DNA of 34,104 bases, taken from contig PHAM01000016.1 in NCBI GenBank assembly GCA_002841685.1, positions 1 through 34,104 on the forward strand, given 5' to 3'. Source of the DNA: Elusimicrobia bacterium HGW-Elusimicrobia-2. GTDB lineage: Bacteria; CG03. Below are positions 1 through 10,730 of the stretch, piece after piece; within the stretch, counting starts at the first letter, position 1, and the number at the start of each line of letters is the position of its first letter. The position numbers and the translations under genes are program-made. The notes beneath the pieces are model-generated. The model saw only the letters and a list, made by a program, of their open reading frames with translations. It was not told where the DNA came from and ran no database searches.

Positions 1-641
1 CGGTTATGAAAAACGCCGCAACTTACGAGCATCTGATGCCTGAGTCCGTCGGCAACGAGAGGCGTATACTGATATCCGATCTTTCCGGACAGGCCAATCT
101 CAAAGCCAAAGGGAAACAGCTCGATATAAATCTTGAAGATAAGGAAAACCTCAACGCCGTGCTGAAAGAGATAAAACTTCGTGAGGCTGCCGGTTATCAG
201 TATGAGGCGGCCAACGCTTCGCTCAAGCTCCTTGTGCAAAAGATAGAAGGCAGGGCGCCTTCGTTTTTTGACGTGAAGAGCTGCAGGGTCATTCTTGAAT
301 ACGGCCTCGACGGGAAAAAATGTGAGGCTTCGGTCAAACTCACGGTGAAGGGAAAAACCGTTTATGAGGCCGCCGAGGGCGACGGCCCGGTTAACGCGCT
401 GGACAACTGCCTCCGTAAGGCGCTGCTGCCCTTTTTCCCGCATGTGAAGGATATTGCGTTGACGGATTTCAAGGTCAGGGTGCTCAACCCGGCGGAAGCG
501 ACCGCCGCCGCCGTGCGCGTTTTTATAGAATCCACCGACGGCGTTGACAGATGGACGACAACGGGCGTTTCCGAGGATGTCATAGAGGCGTCATGGCAGG
601 CGCTCGTGGAGAGCATCATTTACAAACTGCTCAAAAGGTAG
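1..641 (+). CDS. cimA: Citramalate/2-isopropylmalate synthase family protein, C-terminal part (5'-truncated by window edge)
   Basis: YEHLMPESVGNERRILISDLSGQANL matches the C-terminal region of CimA-type (TIGR00977-like) synthases, followed by a LeuA allosteric/dimer-type domain. The frame is open to the window start. Confidence 0.8.
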   Translation, partial: VMKNAATYEHLMPESVGNERRILISDLSGQANLKAKGKQLDINLEDKENLNAVLKEIKLREAAGYQYEAANASLKLLVQKIEGRAPSFFDVKSCRVILEYGLDGKKCEASVKLTVKGKTVYEAAEGDGPVNALDNCLRKALLPFFPHVKDIALTDFKVRVLNPAEATAAAVRVFIESTDGVDRWTTTGVSEDVIEASWQALVESIIYKLLKR

Positions 642-653
642 GGGAGGCATAAA

Positions 654-1145
654 GTGAGAATAGGCGATACGCAGATCAGCCCCCGGCAGGGCGCTGTCAT
701 ACTTCTGGGAATAGCTTTTTCCTTTTTAGCCGTGATCATTCATTTGAAGATGAGCGGAATACCCGCTTCGGAAGAGGTGAAGATCAAAGCTGTTCTTGTT
801 CCCCCCAAAATAGAAATAGCCAAAAGTTTTTCTCTTGACGAGCTTTTGAAGAAAACCGTTTCATCCCCATCCGGAGGCGGAGGTGAAGAGGTGATCTCAA
901 TAGGTTCCGTTTCGTCCGGGCCCGCCGAGGTGAAGAAAGCCGCCCCCGCAGGTAAGATCAATCTGAACACCGCCAGTGAGGGTGAGCTGATGGAGCTTCC
1001 CGATATGACGAGAAGGGCCGCGAAAAGCATTATTGAGTACAGGGGCAAGATGGGCGAGATATGGGAACTCAGTGAGATCAAAGGTCTTCCCGGTATTGAC
1101 GAGGCGCTTATAAACAGGATCCGCCGCAAAGCCGTTCTTGAATAA
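654..1145 (+). CDS. ComEA-like protein: N-terminal TM segment plus helix-hairpin-helix DNA-binding domain
   Basis: GTG start after a GGGGAGG-type SD. Hydrophobic AVILLGIAFSFLAVIIHL, then KINLNTASEGELMELPDMTRRAAKSIIEYRGKMG...IKGLPGIDEALINRIR, a ComEA HhH motif pair. Confidence 0.75.
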   Translation: MRIGDTQISPRQGAVILLGIAFSFLAVIIHLKMSGIPASEEVKIKAVLVPPKIEIAKSFSLDELLKKTVSSPSGGGGEEVISIGSVSSGPAEVKKAAPAGKINLNTASEGELMELPDMTRRAAKSIIEYRGKMGEIWELSEIKGLPGIDEALINRIRRKAVLE

Positions 1146-1192
1146 AAAACACGGTTTTACCGCCGGGACTATATCTTATCGGAGGATAAAAA

Positions 1193-2842
1193 ATGAGAAG
1201 CGATAAAGCTAGAAAAGGTTTTGAAAGAACACCCAACAGGGCTCTTTTATACGGAACGGGAATTTCAAGATCGGAAATGAAAAAGCCGGCCATTGGCATA
1301 GCGTCGAGTTTTTCGGATCTCGTCCCCGGCCACACCGGCATGAGGGATCTGGAAAGGCATATTGAAAAAGGCATATACGCCGGCGGCGGCGCTTCGTTTA
1401 TATTCGGCGTGGGGGCTATCTGCGACGGTATCGCCATGGGGCACATGGGAATGTATTATTCGCTGCCCTTGCGGGAACTTATTGCCGACATGATAGAATC
1501 CGTCACGCAGGCCCATCAGCTCGACGGGCTGGTGCTGCTGACGAATTGTGACAAAATAAATCCCGGCATGCTGATGGCCGCCGCCAGATTGAATATTCCC
1601 GCCATTGTTGTGACGGCCGGTCCCATGATGAGCGGAAATTATAAAGGGAAGAAGCTCTCTCTTGTCAGGGACACATTTGAGGCGGTGGGGCTCTACCAGG
1701 CGGGAAAGATAAAACTCTGCCAGCTGGAGGGACTTGAGATGGAGGCCTGCCCCGGGCAGGGCGCCTGTCAGGGGATGTACACGGCCAACACCACGGCCTG
1801 CGTGATAGAGGCCATGGGAATGAGCCTGCCGGGATGCGCCACGGCAATCGCGGGAATGGCTAAGAAAAAAAGGATAGCGTACGATTCCGGCGAGCGTATC
1901 GTTGAACTTGTACGCAAAAATATCAGAGCGCGCGACATAATGAATGAAAAAGCTTTTCACAATGCCGTTGTGACGGATCTTGCCCTCGGCGGTTCCACTA
2001 ACACGGTTCTTCATCTTCCGGCCATCGCCCATGACGCGGGCGTTAAGGCGGGGATAGAGCTTTTTGACCAGCTCGGAAAAAAGGCGCCGCACATAACCAA
2101 CATAAGGCCCGGCGGAGAATATTTCATGGAAGACCTTGAGTTCGCCGGGGGCATACCCGCCGTCATGAAAAGGCTGCTGCCGCTGCTCAAAGACAACATC
2201 AGCGTGTCGGGGATTAAAATAAAAGATATTGCCCGCGCGGCGGAGATCATAGACGAGGATGTGATAAGGCCACTTAACAAAGCGTATCACAGGGAAGGCG
2301 GTATAGCTATTCTCAGGGGGAACATCGCGCCCGACGGCGCCGTCGTCAAGCAGAGCGCCGTGGATAAATCCATGATGAAATTCACCGGCAGCGCGAGGAT
2401 ATTCGAATCCGAAGAGGACGCCATGGCCGCGATCCTCGGCAGGAAACTGAAAAAAGGCGATGTCGTCGTTATAAGATACGAAGGCCCGAAGGGCGGCCCG
2501 GGAATGCGCGAGATGCTCTCGCCGACGGCGGCTATAACGGGCATGGGTTTGAGCTCTTCGGTGGCGCTCATCACCGACGGAAGGTTTTCCGGCGGGACGC
2601 GCGGGCCCTGCATAGGCCACATTTCGCCCGAAGCCGCGGAAGGCGGCCCGATAGCGGCCCTTAAAAACGGCGACCGGATCACAATAGACATAAAAAACAG
2701 AAAGATCGATGTCGCCCTGAGCGATAAGGAAATAAAAGAGCGGCTGAAAACGGTGAAGATAAAAAAGAAAAAAGTGACGGGGTGGCTGGCAAGGTACAGC
2801 CGTATGGTCACATCCGCATCCACCGGCGCCGTTCTGAAATAG
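1193..2842 (+). CDS. ilvD: Dihydroxy-acid dehydratase
   Basis: 549 aa. Contains [57 protein letters not shown] and [26 protein letters not shown], all diagnostic IlvD motifs. Confidence 0.97.
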   Translation: MRSDKARKGFERTPNRALLYGTGISRSEMKKPAIGIASSFSDLVPGHTGMRDLERHIEKGIYAGGGASFIFGVGAICDGIAMGHMGMYYSLPLRELIADMIESVTQAHQLDGLVLLTNCDKINPGMLMAAARLNIPAIVVTAGPMMSGNYKGKKLSLVRDTFEAVGLYQAGKIKLCQLEGLEMEACPGQGACQGMYTANTTACVIEAMGMSLPGCATAIAGMAKKKRIAYDSGERIVELVRKNIRARDIMNEKAFHNAVVTDLALGGSTNTVLHLPAIAHDAGVKAGIELFDQLGKKAPHITNIRPGGEYFMEDLEFAGGIPAVMKRLLPLLKDNISVSGIKIKDIARAAEIIDEDVIRPLNKAYHREGGIAILRGNIAPDGAVVKQSAVDKSMMKFTGSARIFESEEDAMAAILGRKLKKGDVVVIRYEGPKGGPGMREMLSPTAAITGMGLSSSVALITDGRFSGGTRGPCIGHISPEAAEGGPIAALKNGDRITIDIKNRKIDVALSDKEIKERLKTVKIKKKKVTGWLARYSRMVTSASTGAVLK

Positions 2843-2874
2843 CTTTCTCCGGACATCTTTCTCCGCTCTTTATT

Positions 2875-2901
2875 TGGGCAATAGGAACCGTCCCCATTGC
2901 T
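2875..2901. repeat. REP-like palindrome after ilvD
   Basis: gggcaataggaaccgtccccattgctc: arms GGGCAATAGG and CCCCATTGCTC pair with two mismatches. Confidence 0.5.
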
Positions 2902-2935
2902 CTCGACCGCAGGCAACATTTACATAACTGAAAGC

Positions 2936-2968
2936 CCGGCACCACTTTCGTCACCGGCACCACTTTCG
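2936..2968 (+). repeat. Tandem direct repeat ccggcaccactttcg x2 (period 18 bp) upstream of ilvB
   Basis: Exact 15-bp copies at 2936-2950 and 2954-2968, separated by tca. Confidence 0.85.
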
Positions 2969-3049
2969 GCACTTTACGAGGCAGTTTTATAATTGCTATA
3001 ATCACATTTTACGGAATTCGAGGATTAGCGGGTTGAGAGGGAGGATATT

Positions 3050-4756
3050 ATGAAACTGAGCGGATCGGAAATTATACTGAAATGTCTGGAGCGTGAAGGC
3101 GTGGATACTGTCTTCGGCATACCGGGCGGCAGTGTGATACCTCTTTTTGACGCCATATACGACAACAAGAAAATCAAACTTTTCCTCACCCGCCACGAGC
3201 AGGGCGCGGCTCACATGGCCGACGGCTACGCGCGGGCTTCCGGGAAAACCGGCGTCTGTATCGCCACATCGGGACCCGGGGCGACAAATCTGGTGACAGG
3301 TCTGGCCACGGCTCTCCTGGACTCCATACCTATGGTCGCCGTCACCGGACAGGTCGCCTCCCATCTTGTGGGCAACGACGCTTTTCAGGAGGCCGACACG
3401 ACAGGCATCACGAGGCCCGTGACCAAGCAGAATTATCTGGTGACGGATGTGGGGGATATATCAAAGATATTCGCGCAGGCTTTTTATCTCGCCCGCAGCG
3501 GCCGTCCGGGCCCTGTGCTGATAGATGTGCCCAGCGACATACAGAAAGCCGAATGCGAATATGACGCGAAACCGGACGCGTCCATCAGGGGTTATAAACC
3601 CAGCATGGAAGGAAACCCCAGGCAGATCAAGACGGCCCTGGAAGCGCTTCTGGCCTCAAAAAAACTTCTCATCTACGCCGGCGGCGGTATAATAAGTTCC
3701 GGCGCTTCGAAGGAGCTGGCGGCTTTTGCCAGGAAACTCAATGCTCCCGTGACATTGACCCTCATGAGCATCGGCGGGTTTCCGGGAACGGATGGATTAT
3801 TTATAGGCATGCCCGGTATGCACGGCACACAGGCGGCGAATTTCGCTTTTCAGAACTGCGATATGATATTCGCTGTGGGGGCGAGATTTGATGACAGGGT
3901 CACGGGCAAGGTTTCGGCTTTTGCCCCGCATGCGAAAATCGTTCATGTGGATATTGACCCGACGTCCATTTCCAAGAATGTTACGGCCGATATCCCTGTG
4001 GTGGGGGACTGTAAATCGGTGCTCAAACAGATGCTCGTTCTGCTGAGTGCTAAGAAAAAAATGCCGGACTATGCTCCCTGGCTGAAACAGGTGACAGATG
4101 TTGCTAAGAAAAAACCCCTCTGTTATAAGGACGACGAGATATTAAGGCCGCAGTATGTCATAGACAGGTTCTATCAGATCACAAAAGGTCAGGCGATGGT
4201 GGTCACGGAAGTCGGACAGCATCAGATGTGGGCGGAGCAGTTTTATAAGTTTGATAAGCCACGCCGTTTTATCACTTCGGGCGGCCTCGGAACAATGGGC
4301 TACGGCCTGCCCGGAGCCATAGGCGCCAAACGCGCCTGTCCGGAGATGGAAGTCATAGACATTGCCGGCGACGGCTCCACCCAGATGAACATACAGGAAC
4401 TTGCCACGGCCAAAGTTTACGGCATCAAGGTTATTGTCGCGATCCTCAACAATTCTTATCTGGGAATGGTCAGGCAGTGGCAGGAACTGTTCTATAAGAA
4501 GCGTTATTCGGGCGTTCTTCTGGGTTCACAGTCGTCAAAAGATAAAAAGTACTGGCCCGATTTCAAGCTTGTGGGCGAAGCCTACGGCCTCAAGGGGATG
4601 AGGATCGAGCGCAAAAAAGATGTTGACGCGGCGATAAAAGAAGCGCTCGCCTCCAAGGAAACGGTTGTCATGGATTTCCAGGTGGCGAAAGAAGAGAATG
4701 TGTTCCCCATTGTGCCCGGCGGCGCGGCGATAGACCAGATCATAGATATGTCGTGA
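3050..4756 (+). CDS. ilvB: Acetolactate synthase, large (catalytic) subunit
   Basis: 568 aa ThDP enzyme: FGIPGGSVIPLFDAIYD, RHEQGAAHMADGYARASGKTGVCIATSGPGATNLVTG, GDGSTQMNIQELATA...NNSYLGMVRQWQELFY. Confidence 0.97.
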   Translation: MKLSGSEIILKCLEREGVDTVFGIPGGSVIPLFDAIYDNKKIKLFLTRHEQGAAHMADGYARASGKTGVCIATSGPGATNLVTGLATALLDSIPMVAVTGQVASHLVGNDAFQEADTTGITRPVTKQNYLVTDVGDISKIFAQAFYLARSGRPGPVLIDVPSDIQKAECEYDAKPDASIRGYKPSMEGNPRQIKTALEALLASKKLLIYAGGGIISSGASKELAAFARKLNAPVTLTLMSIGGFPGTDGLFIGMPGMHGTQAANFAFQNCDMIFAVGARFDDRVTGKVSAFAPHAKIVHVDIDPTSISKNVTADIPVVGDCKSVLKQMLVLLSAKKKMPDYAPWLKQVTDVAKKKPLCYKDDEILRPQYVIDRFYQITKGQAMVVTEVGQHQMWAEQFYKFDKPRRFITSGGLGTMGYGLPGAIGAKRACPEMEVIDIAGDGSTQMNIQELATAKVYGIKVIVAILNNSYLGMVRQWQELFYKKRYSGVLLGSQSSKDKKYWPDFKLVGEAYGLKGMRIERKKDVDAAIKEALASKETVVMDFQVAKEENVFPIVPGGAAIDQIIDMS

Positions 4757-4796
4757 ACAATGCCGGAATTAAAAAAAGGAACAAGCGGAGGATAAA

Positions 4797-5276
4797 ATGA
4801 AACACACGATAGCGGCGATGGTTGAGAACAAACCCGGGGTGCTGGCGAAGATATCGGGGCTTTTTTCGGCGAGGGCTTTCAACATAATGTCTCTGACGGT
4901 GGGAGAGACGGAAGTGCATGATGTGTCCAGGATGACGATCGTCGTCAAAGGCGATGACAAGATACTGGAACAGGTGGTGAAGCATCTCAACAAGCTCCCC
5001 GATGTCATCAAGGTCATTGATTTCAAAAACGAGGAATTCATAGAAAGGGATCTCATGCTCGTGAAGGTGAACGCGTCTAAAGCCTCCCGCAGCGAAATAA
5101 TAGAAATAGCCAGCATATTCCGCGCGAACATACTGGATGTCTCCGCCGACACGATAACACTCGAGCTCACCGGGCGGGAAACAAAACTTGAAGGCGTTAT
5201 CAGGCTTCTGCGGCCTTACGGCATCAAAGAGATGGTCAGGGCGGGCGTCGTAGCCATGAGCCGCGGCCGCAAATAA
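4797..5276 (+). CDS. ilvN: Acetolactate synthase, small (regulatory) subunit
   Basis: ACT domain protein, MKHTIAAMVENKPGVLAKISGLFSARAFNIMSLTVGETEV, immediately downstream of ilvB. Confidence 0.93.
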   Translation: MKHTIAAMVENKPGVLAKISGLFSARAFNIMSLTVGETEVHDVSRMTIVVKGDDKILEQVVKHLNKLPDVIKVIDFKNEEFIERDLMLVKVNASKASRSEIIEIASIFRANILDVSADTITLELTGRETKLEGVIRLLRPYGIKEMVRAGVVAMSRGRK

Positions 5277-5409
5277 AACAAAAGCTTACCGCGCCCGTTG
5301 TTTGACTAAAGCGCTAATCTTTTTTTTTGCGTTTATAAATGTTAAACTTATAAGCAGAGCGGTAAATAAGCGGATAAACGCGAGTTAATAAAAATTAGGG
5401 AGGTGGAAT

Positions 5410-5628
5410 ATGGGGATTACATTACATTTGGAACAAATGTCAATTGAAGAAAAGGTTCAAGCCATGGAAACGATATGGAGCGATTTGTGCGAGAACGCGG
5501 ATAGTCTGGTTTCACCGTCATGGCACAAAAATATTTTGCGCGAAAGGGAAGATAGGGTCAATAGCGGCGACGAAAAATTCGTCAATTGGGATAAAGCAAA
5601 AAGATACATTCAGGATAAGACTTTTTGA
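5410..5628 (+). CDS. Antitoxin, putative addiction-module component family (PF09720-like)
   Basis: Short acidic protein MSIEEKVQAMETIWSDLCENAD...SWHKNILREREDRVNSGDEKFVNWDKAKRYI. Overlaps the downstream toxin gene. Confidence 0.8.
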   Translation: MGITLHLEQMSIEEKVQAMETIWSDLCENADSLVSPSWHKNILREREDRVNSGDEKFVNWDKAKRYIQDKTF

Positions 5629-5918
5629 AAATTAAAATACTTAATTCCTCGATCGAGGATTTGCTTGCTGGTTACTTTTTTTATGAAAAACAGGCGAATG
5701 GACTGGGCGGGTATTTTTTAGATAGTTTGTTTTCAGATATAGACTCATTAAAAATTTATGCGGGGATTCATTCCGTACATTTTGAACAATATCATCGTTT
5801 ATTATCCAAAAGGTTCCCTTTTGCTGTTTACTATCGTATTGAAGACAATACGGCGCTTATTTATGCCGTTCTTGATTGCCGGGGTAACCCCGCCTGGATT
5901 AGAAAAAAGCTGAAATAA
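5625..5918 (+). CDS. RelE/ParE-family toxin
   Basis: 97 aa; TTG start overlapping the antitoxin stop. LSKRFPFAVYYRIEDNTALIYAVLDCRGNPAWIRKKL is a ParE/RelE-type C-terminus. Confidence 0.8.
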   Translation: MKIKILNSSIEDLLAGYFFYEKQANGLGGYFLDSLFSDIDSLKIYAGIHSVHFEQYHRLLSKRFPFAVYYRIEDNTALIYAVLDCRGNPAWIRKKLK

Positions 5919-5923
5919 ATATC

Positions 5924-5939
5924 GGGGCTGGAAAGCCCC
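5924..5939. repeat. REP-like hairpin GGGGCT-GGAA-AGCCCC directly after the first TA pair
   Basis: Perfect 6-bp inverted repeat around a GGAA loop, with flank atc...tcctaca. No T-run follows, so it is not a canonical intrinsic terminator. Confidence 0.6.
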
Positions 5940-5989
5940 TCCTACATAGCAGATTGCCAAGACGGCGGATAAAAATTAGAATGTAAGTT

Positions 5990-7567
5990 ATGGTCTATGA
6001 TGTCCTTATAATAGGTTCCGGTCTGGCGGGGCTTTTCGCCGCCTTGAAACAGCCGCGCGATTTGAAGGTTGCCCTTGTAACCAAGAGGGATCTCGCCGAT
6101 TCCGAGACCGTTTTCGCCCAGGGCGGTATCTCCTGCGTCACATCCGGTGACGATTCTTTTGATATGCATATTAACGACACTTTGAAGACAGGCGGCGGCC
6201 TGTCAAATAAAAAAATAGCGGATATCGTCGTGGGGGAGATGCCTGCGCGTCTCAAGGAACTGGAAGGCTATGGAGTAAAATTCAACAAAATATCGGGAAA
6301 ATATGATCTTCATCTTGAAGGCGGCCATTCCCGCCGCCGCGTCGTGCATGCCGACGACCACACCGGCAAGACGGTGGAGGACGCGCTGGTCTCGCGCGTG
6401 AGGCGCGCCGGGAACATAGAGATATTCGAAAATCACATAGCCGTCAATCTCATAATCAAAGATTCATCCTGCTGGGGCGCCTATGTTCTGGACGAATCAG
6501 ATCTGCGTATAACGGCTTTCAAATCCCGTGCGACACTTCTGGCCGCCGGCGGCGCGGGGAAGAGTTATCTCTACACCTCAAATCCCGATGTCTCAACCGG
6601 CGACGGCGTCGCCATGGCATACAGGGCCGGCTGCCGCATATTGAACATGGAATTCGTGCAGTTCCATCCCACATGCCTCTTCCATCCGGAAGCGAAAAGT
6701 TTTCTTATATCGGAGGCCGTCCGCGGCGAAGGCGGAAGGCTTTTTACCAGGCAGGGAAAAAGATTCATGAAGGACTACCATCCGAAGATGGAATTGGCCC
6801 CGCGCGACATCGTGGCGAGGGCGATAGATGACGTTCTGAAAAAAAGCGGAGAGGAATTTGTTTATCTGGATATATCTTACAAGGGCGCGGCTTTTGTGAG
6901 GAAGAAATTTCCCTATCTTTCATCGAGCGTAAAAAAATACGGCTTTGACATGGGGAAGGCGCCCATTCCCGTGGTGCCGGCCGCGCATTACATGTGCGGC
7001 GGCATAGCTGTGGATGAGAATGCCGCAACGGATATCAAAAATCTTTTCGCTGCGGGAGAGAACGCCTGCACGGGGCTTCACGGTGCCAACCGCCTGGCTT
7101 CCAATTCTCTCGCCGAGGCCATGGTGTTCGCGCACAGGGCGGCGGCTTCGCTTGCGTCGGTCGCGGGGATGAAAAAAAAGATCCCGAAAATAGCTCTCTG
7201 GAAAACTTACGGCGCACGCCCCTCGGATGAGGCGGTGGTCATATCGCAGAACTGGGATGAGATACGCCGCTTTATGTGGAATTATGTGGGGATAGTCAGG
7301 AGCATGAAGCGACTCGTCCGGGCGAGAAACAGGATAAAGAACATCCTTGAGGAGATAGAGGATTACTACTGGAATTTTCTCGTCACGCGCGACCTCATAG
7401 AGCTGCGCAACATAGCGCAGGTGGCGGATATCACCATTGAATCGGCCCTCTCAAGGAAGGAATCCAGAGGCACCCATTACATGATAGATTATCCCGGCGC
7501 GAGTGATCCCGCATTCAGGAAAGACAGCGTCGTTAAAAAAATAAGAGGGAAGGTTTCGGTCTTATGA
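5990..7567 (+). CDS. nadB: L-aspartate oxidase
   Basis: 525 aa flavoprotein: [86 protein letters not shown]. Confidence 0.95.
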   Translation: MVYDVLIIGSGLAGLFAALKQPRDLKVALVTKRDLADSETVFAQGGISCVTSGDDSFDMHINDTLKTGGGLSNKKIADIVVGEMPARLKELEGYGVKFNKISGKYDLHLEGGHSRRRVVHADDHTGKTVEDALVSRVRRAGNIEIFENHIAVNLIIKDSSCWGAYVLDESDLRITAFKSRATLLAAGGAGKSYLYTSNPDVSTGDGVAMAYRAGCRILNMEFVQFHPTCLFHPEAKSFLISEAVRGEGGRLFTRQGKRFMKDYHPKMELAPRDIVARAIDDVLKKSGEEFVYLDISYKGAAFVRKKFPYLSSSVKKYGFDMGKAPIPVVPAAHYMCGGIAVDENAATDIKNLFAAGENACTGLHGANRLASNSLAEAMVFAHRAAASLASVAGMKKKIPKIALWKTYGARPSDEAVVISQNWDEIRRFMWNYVGIVRSMKRLVRARNRIKNILEEIEDYYWNFLVTRDLIELRNIAQVADITIESALSRKESRGTHYMIDYPGASDPAFRKDSVVKKIRGKVSVL

Positions 7568-10419
7568 AAAAAAACCGTGACGAGATTGTCATAGTCCGCG
7601 CGCGCACCCATAATCTGAAAGGCATCAATCTGAAGATCCCGAAAAACAGTTTTGTCGTCATCTGCGGCCTTTCGGGTTCGGGGAAGTCCTCGCTGGCCTT
7701 TGACACCCTCTACGCCGAGGGCCAGAGGCGTTATGTGGAATCCCTTTCCTCTTACGCGAGGCAGTTCTTAGAACAGCTCCAGAAGCCGGATGTGGAGAGC
7801 ATAAGCAACCTTTCTCCCGCCATAGCGATAGAGGAGAAGGGCGGCTCGGCCAATCCCCGGTCGACGGTGGCCACCACCACCGAAATACATGATTTTATGA
7901 GGGTGCTTTTCGCCCGCGCGGGAATACCTCACTGCCCGAAATGCGGCAGGGTGATAAAAGGCTCCTCTCCCGACGAGATCATCAGCGATATACTTTCCTC
8001 GCATGAGGGAAAAGAAATAGAGCTGCGCTCGAATGTCATAAGCGGCCAGAAGGGTTCTTTCGCGGAACTTTTTTTGAAGCTGCGAAAAGAGGGTTTCGCA
8101 TCCGTCCTGGTCGACGGAATTGTCCGGGATCTTGACGGCGAAATAACACTGGATAAAAAAAAGAAGCACGATATCAGCGTGATAATAGACAGGTTCCGCG
8201 CGGGTAAAGAACGCCTGACCGATTCTCTTAATGCGGCTCTCACTCTGTCGGGAGGCGTGTGTGAACTCCTCGTGGGAAAAACGGTGAAAGTTTACAGCGT
8301 CCATCACGCCTGTGTGTTTTGCGGTTTGAGCATCAAGGATCTCTCGCCGCGGGCTTTCTCCTTCAACAGCCCCTACGGGGCCTGTCCCGAGTGTACGGGG
8401 CTGGGCGAGGTGATGACGGTTGACGAGGATCTTGCCGTCAACGCGGATTGCAGCCTTTCCGAAGGCGCGCTTATTCCGTGGTTTTCGCCGATAACGACAC
8501 GCACTCACAGATGGGTGCATGCTGCCCACGGATACTATCAGGGAAAACTCGAGGAAGCCTGCGGGATCATGAAAATACCCATGGGCGTGAAATGGAATAA
8601 ACTGAGCAAACAGCAGCGGGATTTTGTGCTTCACGGATCTGTGCCGCTGGCGAAATCCGCCTCACCCTACAAAGGGCTTGTCACATCCCTCAAAGAAAGA
8701 TTCTCTTCCACGGAATCGGATTTCGTCAGGGATGAGATAGCGCGTCTCTATATGAGGAAACAGATATGTCCTCTCTGTTCGGGGAAAAGACTCAAGGATG
8801 AGATCCTCGCCGTAAAAATAGGAGGCAAATCAATAGCGGATGTTTGCGATATGCCGGTTTCAGAGACGGTAAAATTCTTCTTGGCACTCGCTTTTTCCGG
8901 CTCGGCCGCGAAAATAGCCGCGCCGCTCCTTAAAGAAATAAACTCTCGCCTCAGCTTTATCTCCGGCGTGGGTCTGGATTATCTCACGCTTTCGCGTTCA
9001 ACGAGGACGCTCTCGCGCGGAGAGGCCCAGAGGATAAGGCTTGCCACGCAGATAGGCTCGGGCCTGTCGGGGGTGCTTTATGTTCTGGACGAGCCCACCA
9101 TAGGCCTGCATCAGAAGGATATACACGCCCTCATGGCTAATCTCATGAAACTGAAAGAGACAGGCAACAGCGTCTGCGTGGTTGAGCATGAGGAAGCTGT
9201 TATGCTCGCTGCCGACTGGATAATAGAGCTCGGCCCCGGCGCGGGAGCGCTTGGCGGCGAGGTCGTGTTCGAGGGAACGCCTTCACAGATGCTCAAAAGC
9301 GGAAAATCCCTGACGGGAAAATACCTCAGGAATCCTCTGTCCGTTAAAAAAACAAAAAAACAGAACAAAGGTTTTATCAGGATAAAAGGAGCCTCTCAGT
9401 TCAATCTCAAAAAAATAGATGTTGATATACCCATGGGGGTTTTAACCTGCGTCACCGGTGTTTCGGGCTCGGGCAAATCCACGCTGATAGAGGATATACT
9501 GATGAATGCGCTGAGGAAAAAACTTTACGGCGGCAGGGAGGAACCGGGCCTCCACGCCGGCATAGAAGGCTTTGAGAAAATAGACAAAGCCCTTGTTATA
9601 GACCAGTCACCCATAGGCCGGACGCCGCGCTCAAATCCCGTGACATACACAAAGGCATGGGACGAGATAAGGGCTCTTTTCGCCGCGATGCCGCTTGCCA
9701 GATCCCGCGGATACAAGTCCGGGCAGTTCAGTTTTAACGTGAAATCAGGGCGCTGCGGCGCCTGCGGAGGCGACGGTCTTATAAAAGTGGAAATGAATTT
9801 CCTGCCGGATGTTTATGTCAAATGCGATGTCTGCGAGGGCCGCCGCTACAGCGGCGAGACGCTGGAAGTGACATTCAAGGGCCAGAACATACACGATGTG
9901 CTGGAGATGAGCGTCAATCAGGCGATCGATTTTTTCTCAGCCCACAAAAAGATCATGAGCAAACTGAAAATGCTCCAGAATGTGGGGCTGGGTTACCTCA
10001 AGCTCGGACAGAGCGCCACCACGCTTTCCGGCGGCGAAGCCCAGAGGGTGAAACTTTCGCGGGAGCTGGCCAAGTCCGCCACCGGAAGGACTCTCTACTT
10101 TCTGGACGAGCCCACGACGGGACTGCATTTCGCCGACATCGAGAAGCTTCTCGGAGTCCTGCACGGCCTCACAGCGATGGGCAACACCGTAGTTGTCATA
10201 GAACACAACATGGATGTGATAAAAACGGCGGACTGGGTCATCGACCTCGGCCCGGGCGGCGGGGATTTCGGCGGCCGTCTTCTTTTCCAGGGCACCCCGG
10301 AGGATATTGTTTCCTGCGGCCGGTCTTTTACCGGCCAATACCTAAAGAAAAAGGGGAAAATGAGAAAATGTAGGCGTCCCCATTTTCCTCTTTTTCCTAA
10401 AAATTTGACTTTATCCTGA
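7564..10419 (+). CDS. uvrA: Excinuclease ABC subunit A
   Basis: 951 aa with two ABC ATPase halves ([51 protein letters not shown]), Zn fingers ([37 protein letters not shown]) and two signature motifs ([51 protein letters not shown]). Confidence 0.97.
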   Translation: MKKNRDEIVIVRARTHNLKGINLKIPKNSFVVICGLSGSGKSSLAFDTLYAEGQRRYVESLSSYARQFLEQLQKPDVESISNLSPAIAIEEKGGSANPRSTVATTTEIHDFMRVLFARAGIPHCPKCGRVIKGSSPDEIISDILSSHEGKEIELRSNVISGQKGSFAELFLKLRKEGFASVLVDGIVRDLDGEITLDKKKKHDISVIIDRFRAGKERLTDSLNAALTLSGGVCELLVGKTVKVYSVHHACVFCGLSIKDLSPRAFSFNSPYGACPECTGLGEVMTVDEDLAVNADCSLSEGALIPWFSPITTRTHRWVHAAHGYYQGKLEEACGIMKIPMGVKWNKLSKQQRDFVLHGSVPLAKSASPYKGLVTSLKERFSSTESDFVRDEIARLYMRKQICPLCSGKRLKDEILAVKIGGKSIADVCDMPVSETVKFFLALAFSGSAAKIAAPLLKEINSRLSFISGVGLDYLTLSRSTRTLSRGEAQRIRLATQIGSGLSGVLYVLDEPTIGLHQKDIHALMANLMKLKETGNSVCVVEHEEAVMLAADWIIELGPGAGALGGEVVFEGTPSQMLKSGKSLTGKYLRNPLSVKKTKKQNKGFIRIKGASQFNLKKIDVDIPMGVLTCVTGVSGSGKSTLIEDILMNALRKKLYGGREEPGLHAGIEGFEKIDKALVIDQSPIGRTPRSNPVTYTKAWDEIRALFAAMPLARSRGYKSGQFSFNVKSGRCGACGGDGLIKVEMNFLPDVYVKCDVCEGRRYSGETLEVTFKGQNIHDVLEMSVNQAIDFFSAHKKIMSKLKMLQNVGLGYLKLGQSATTLSGGEAQRVKLSRELAKSATGRTLYFLDEPTTGLHFADIEKLLGVLHGLTAMGNTVVVIEHNMDVIKTADWVIDLGPGGGDFGGRLLFQGTPEDIVSCGRSFTGQYLKKKGKMRKCRRPHFPLFPKNLTLS
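10364..10387. repeat. REP-like palindromic element overlapping the 3' end of uvrA
   Basis: gaaaatgtaggcgtccccattttc lies inside a larger imperfect palindrome (aagaaaaaggggaaaatgag ... ccccattttcctctttttcct). Near-identical to the element at 11006-11035. Confidence 0.65.
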
Positions 10420-10444
10420 ATCTGGTGTACAATCGAGTTGTACA
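10405..10444 (+). promoter_or_regulatory. Promoter/operator of the second TA pair
   Basis: -35 TTGACT (10405-10410), 17-nt spacer, -10 TACAAT (10428-10433). Overlapping palindrome TGTACAA-TCGAG-TTGTACA (10426-10444) contains two TGTACA cores, the motif known from YefM operators. Confidence 0.7.
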
Positions 10445-10475
10445 GTTGAAAATATGCGTTATTTAAGGAGGCGTT

Positions 10476-10730
10476 ATGATAAACACAATTGATTTCACAA
10501 CTCTTAGAAACCATCTGTCGGATGTTTTGAAAGAGGTGTCGGGGAAAAAGGATTTTATTCTTGTGACCCGACGGCAAAAGCCGGAATCCGCGCTGGTTAA
10601 TCTTGATTTTTTTGAGGACCTGCTCGCCATGGCGAGCAAGGATTATCTCAAAAGTATAAAAGAGGCGCGGGGAGATTACAAAAATGGCCGTGTTTACACA
10701 CACGGTGATGTTTTCGGCAAGATTGAATGA
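10476..10730 (+). CDS. Phd/YefM-family antitoxin
   Basis: MINTIDFTTLRNHLSDVLKEVSGKKDFILVTRRQKPESALVNLDFFEDLLA is a Phd/YefM N-terminal fold. Followed with a 4-nt overlap by a RelE-like gene. Confidence 0.85.
   Translation: MINTIDFTTLRNHLSDVLKEVSGKKDFILVTRRQKPESALVNLDFFEDLLAMASKDYLKSIKEARGDYKNGRVYTHGDVFGKIE

Noticed and set aside
1265-2620. 451-aa - strand ORF antisense to ilvD
   Set aside because: Lies opposite an unambiguous IlvD reading frame; its composition looks like a codon-shadow frame and no family motifs are visible.
5924-5939. Hairpin read as a rho-independent terminator
   Set aside because: No downstream T-run; fits the REP-like set better.
9822-10373. 183-aa + strand alternative-frame ORF inside uvrA
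   Set aside because: Overlaps the conserved UvrA ATPase II frame; the low-complexity Arg/Gly/His-rich translation is typical of an out-of-frame read.
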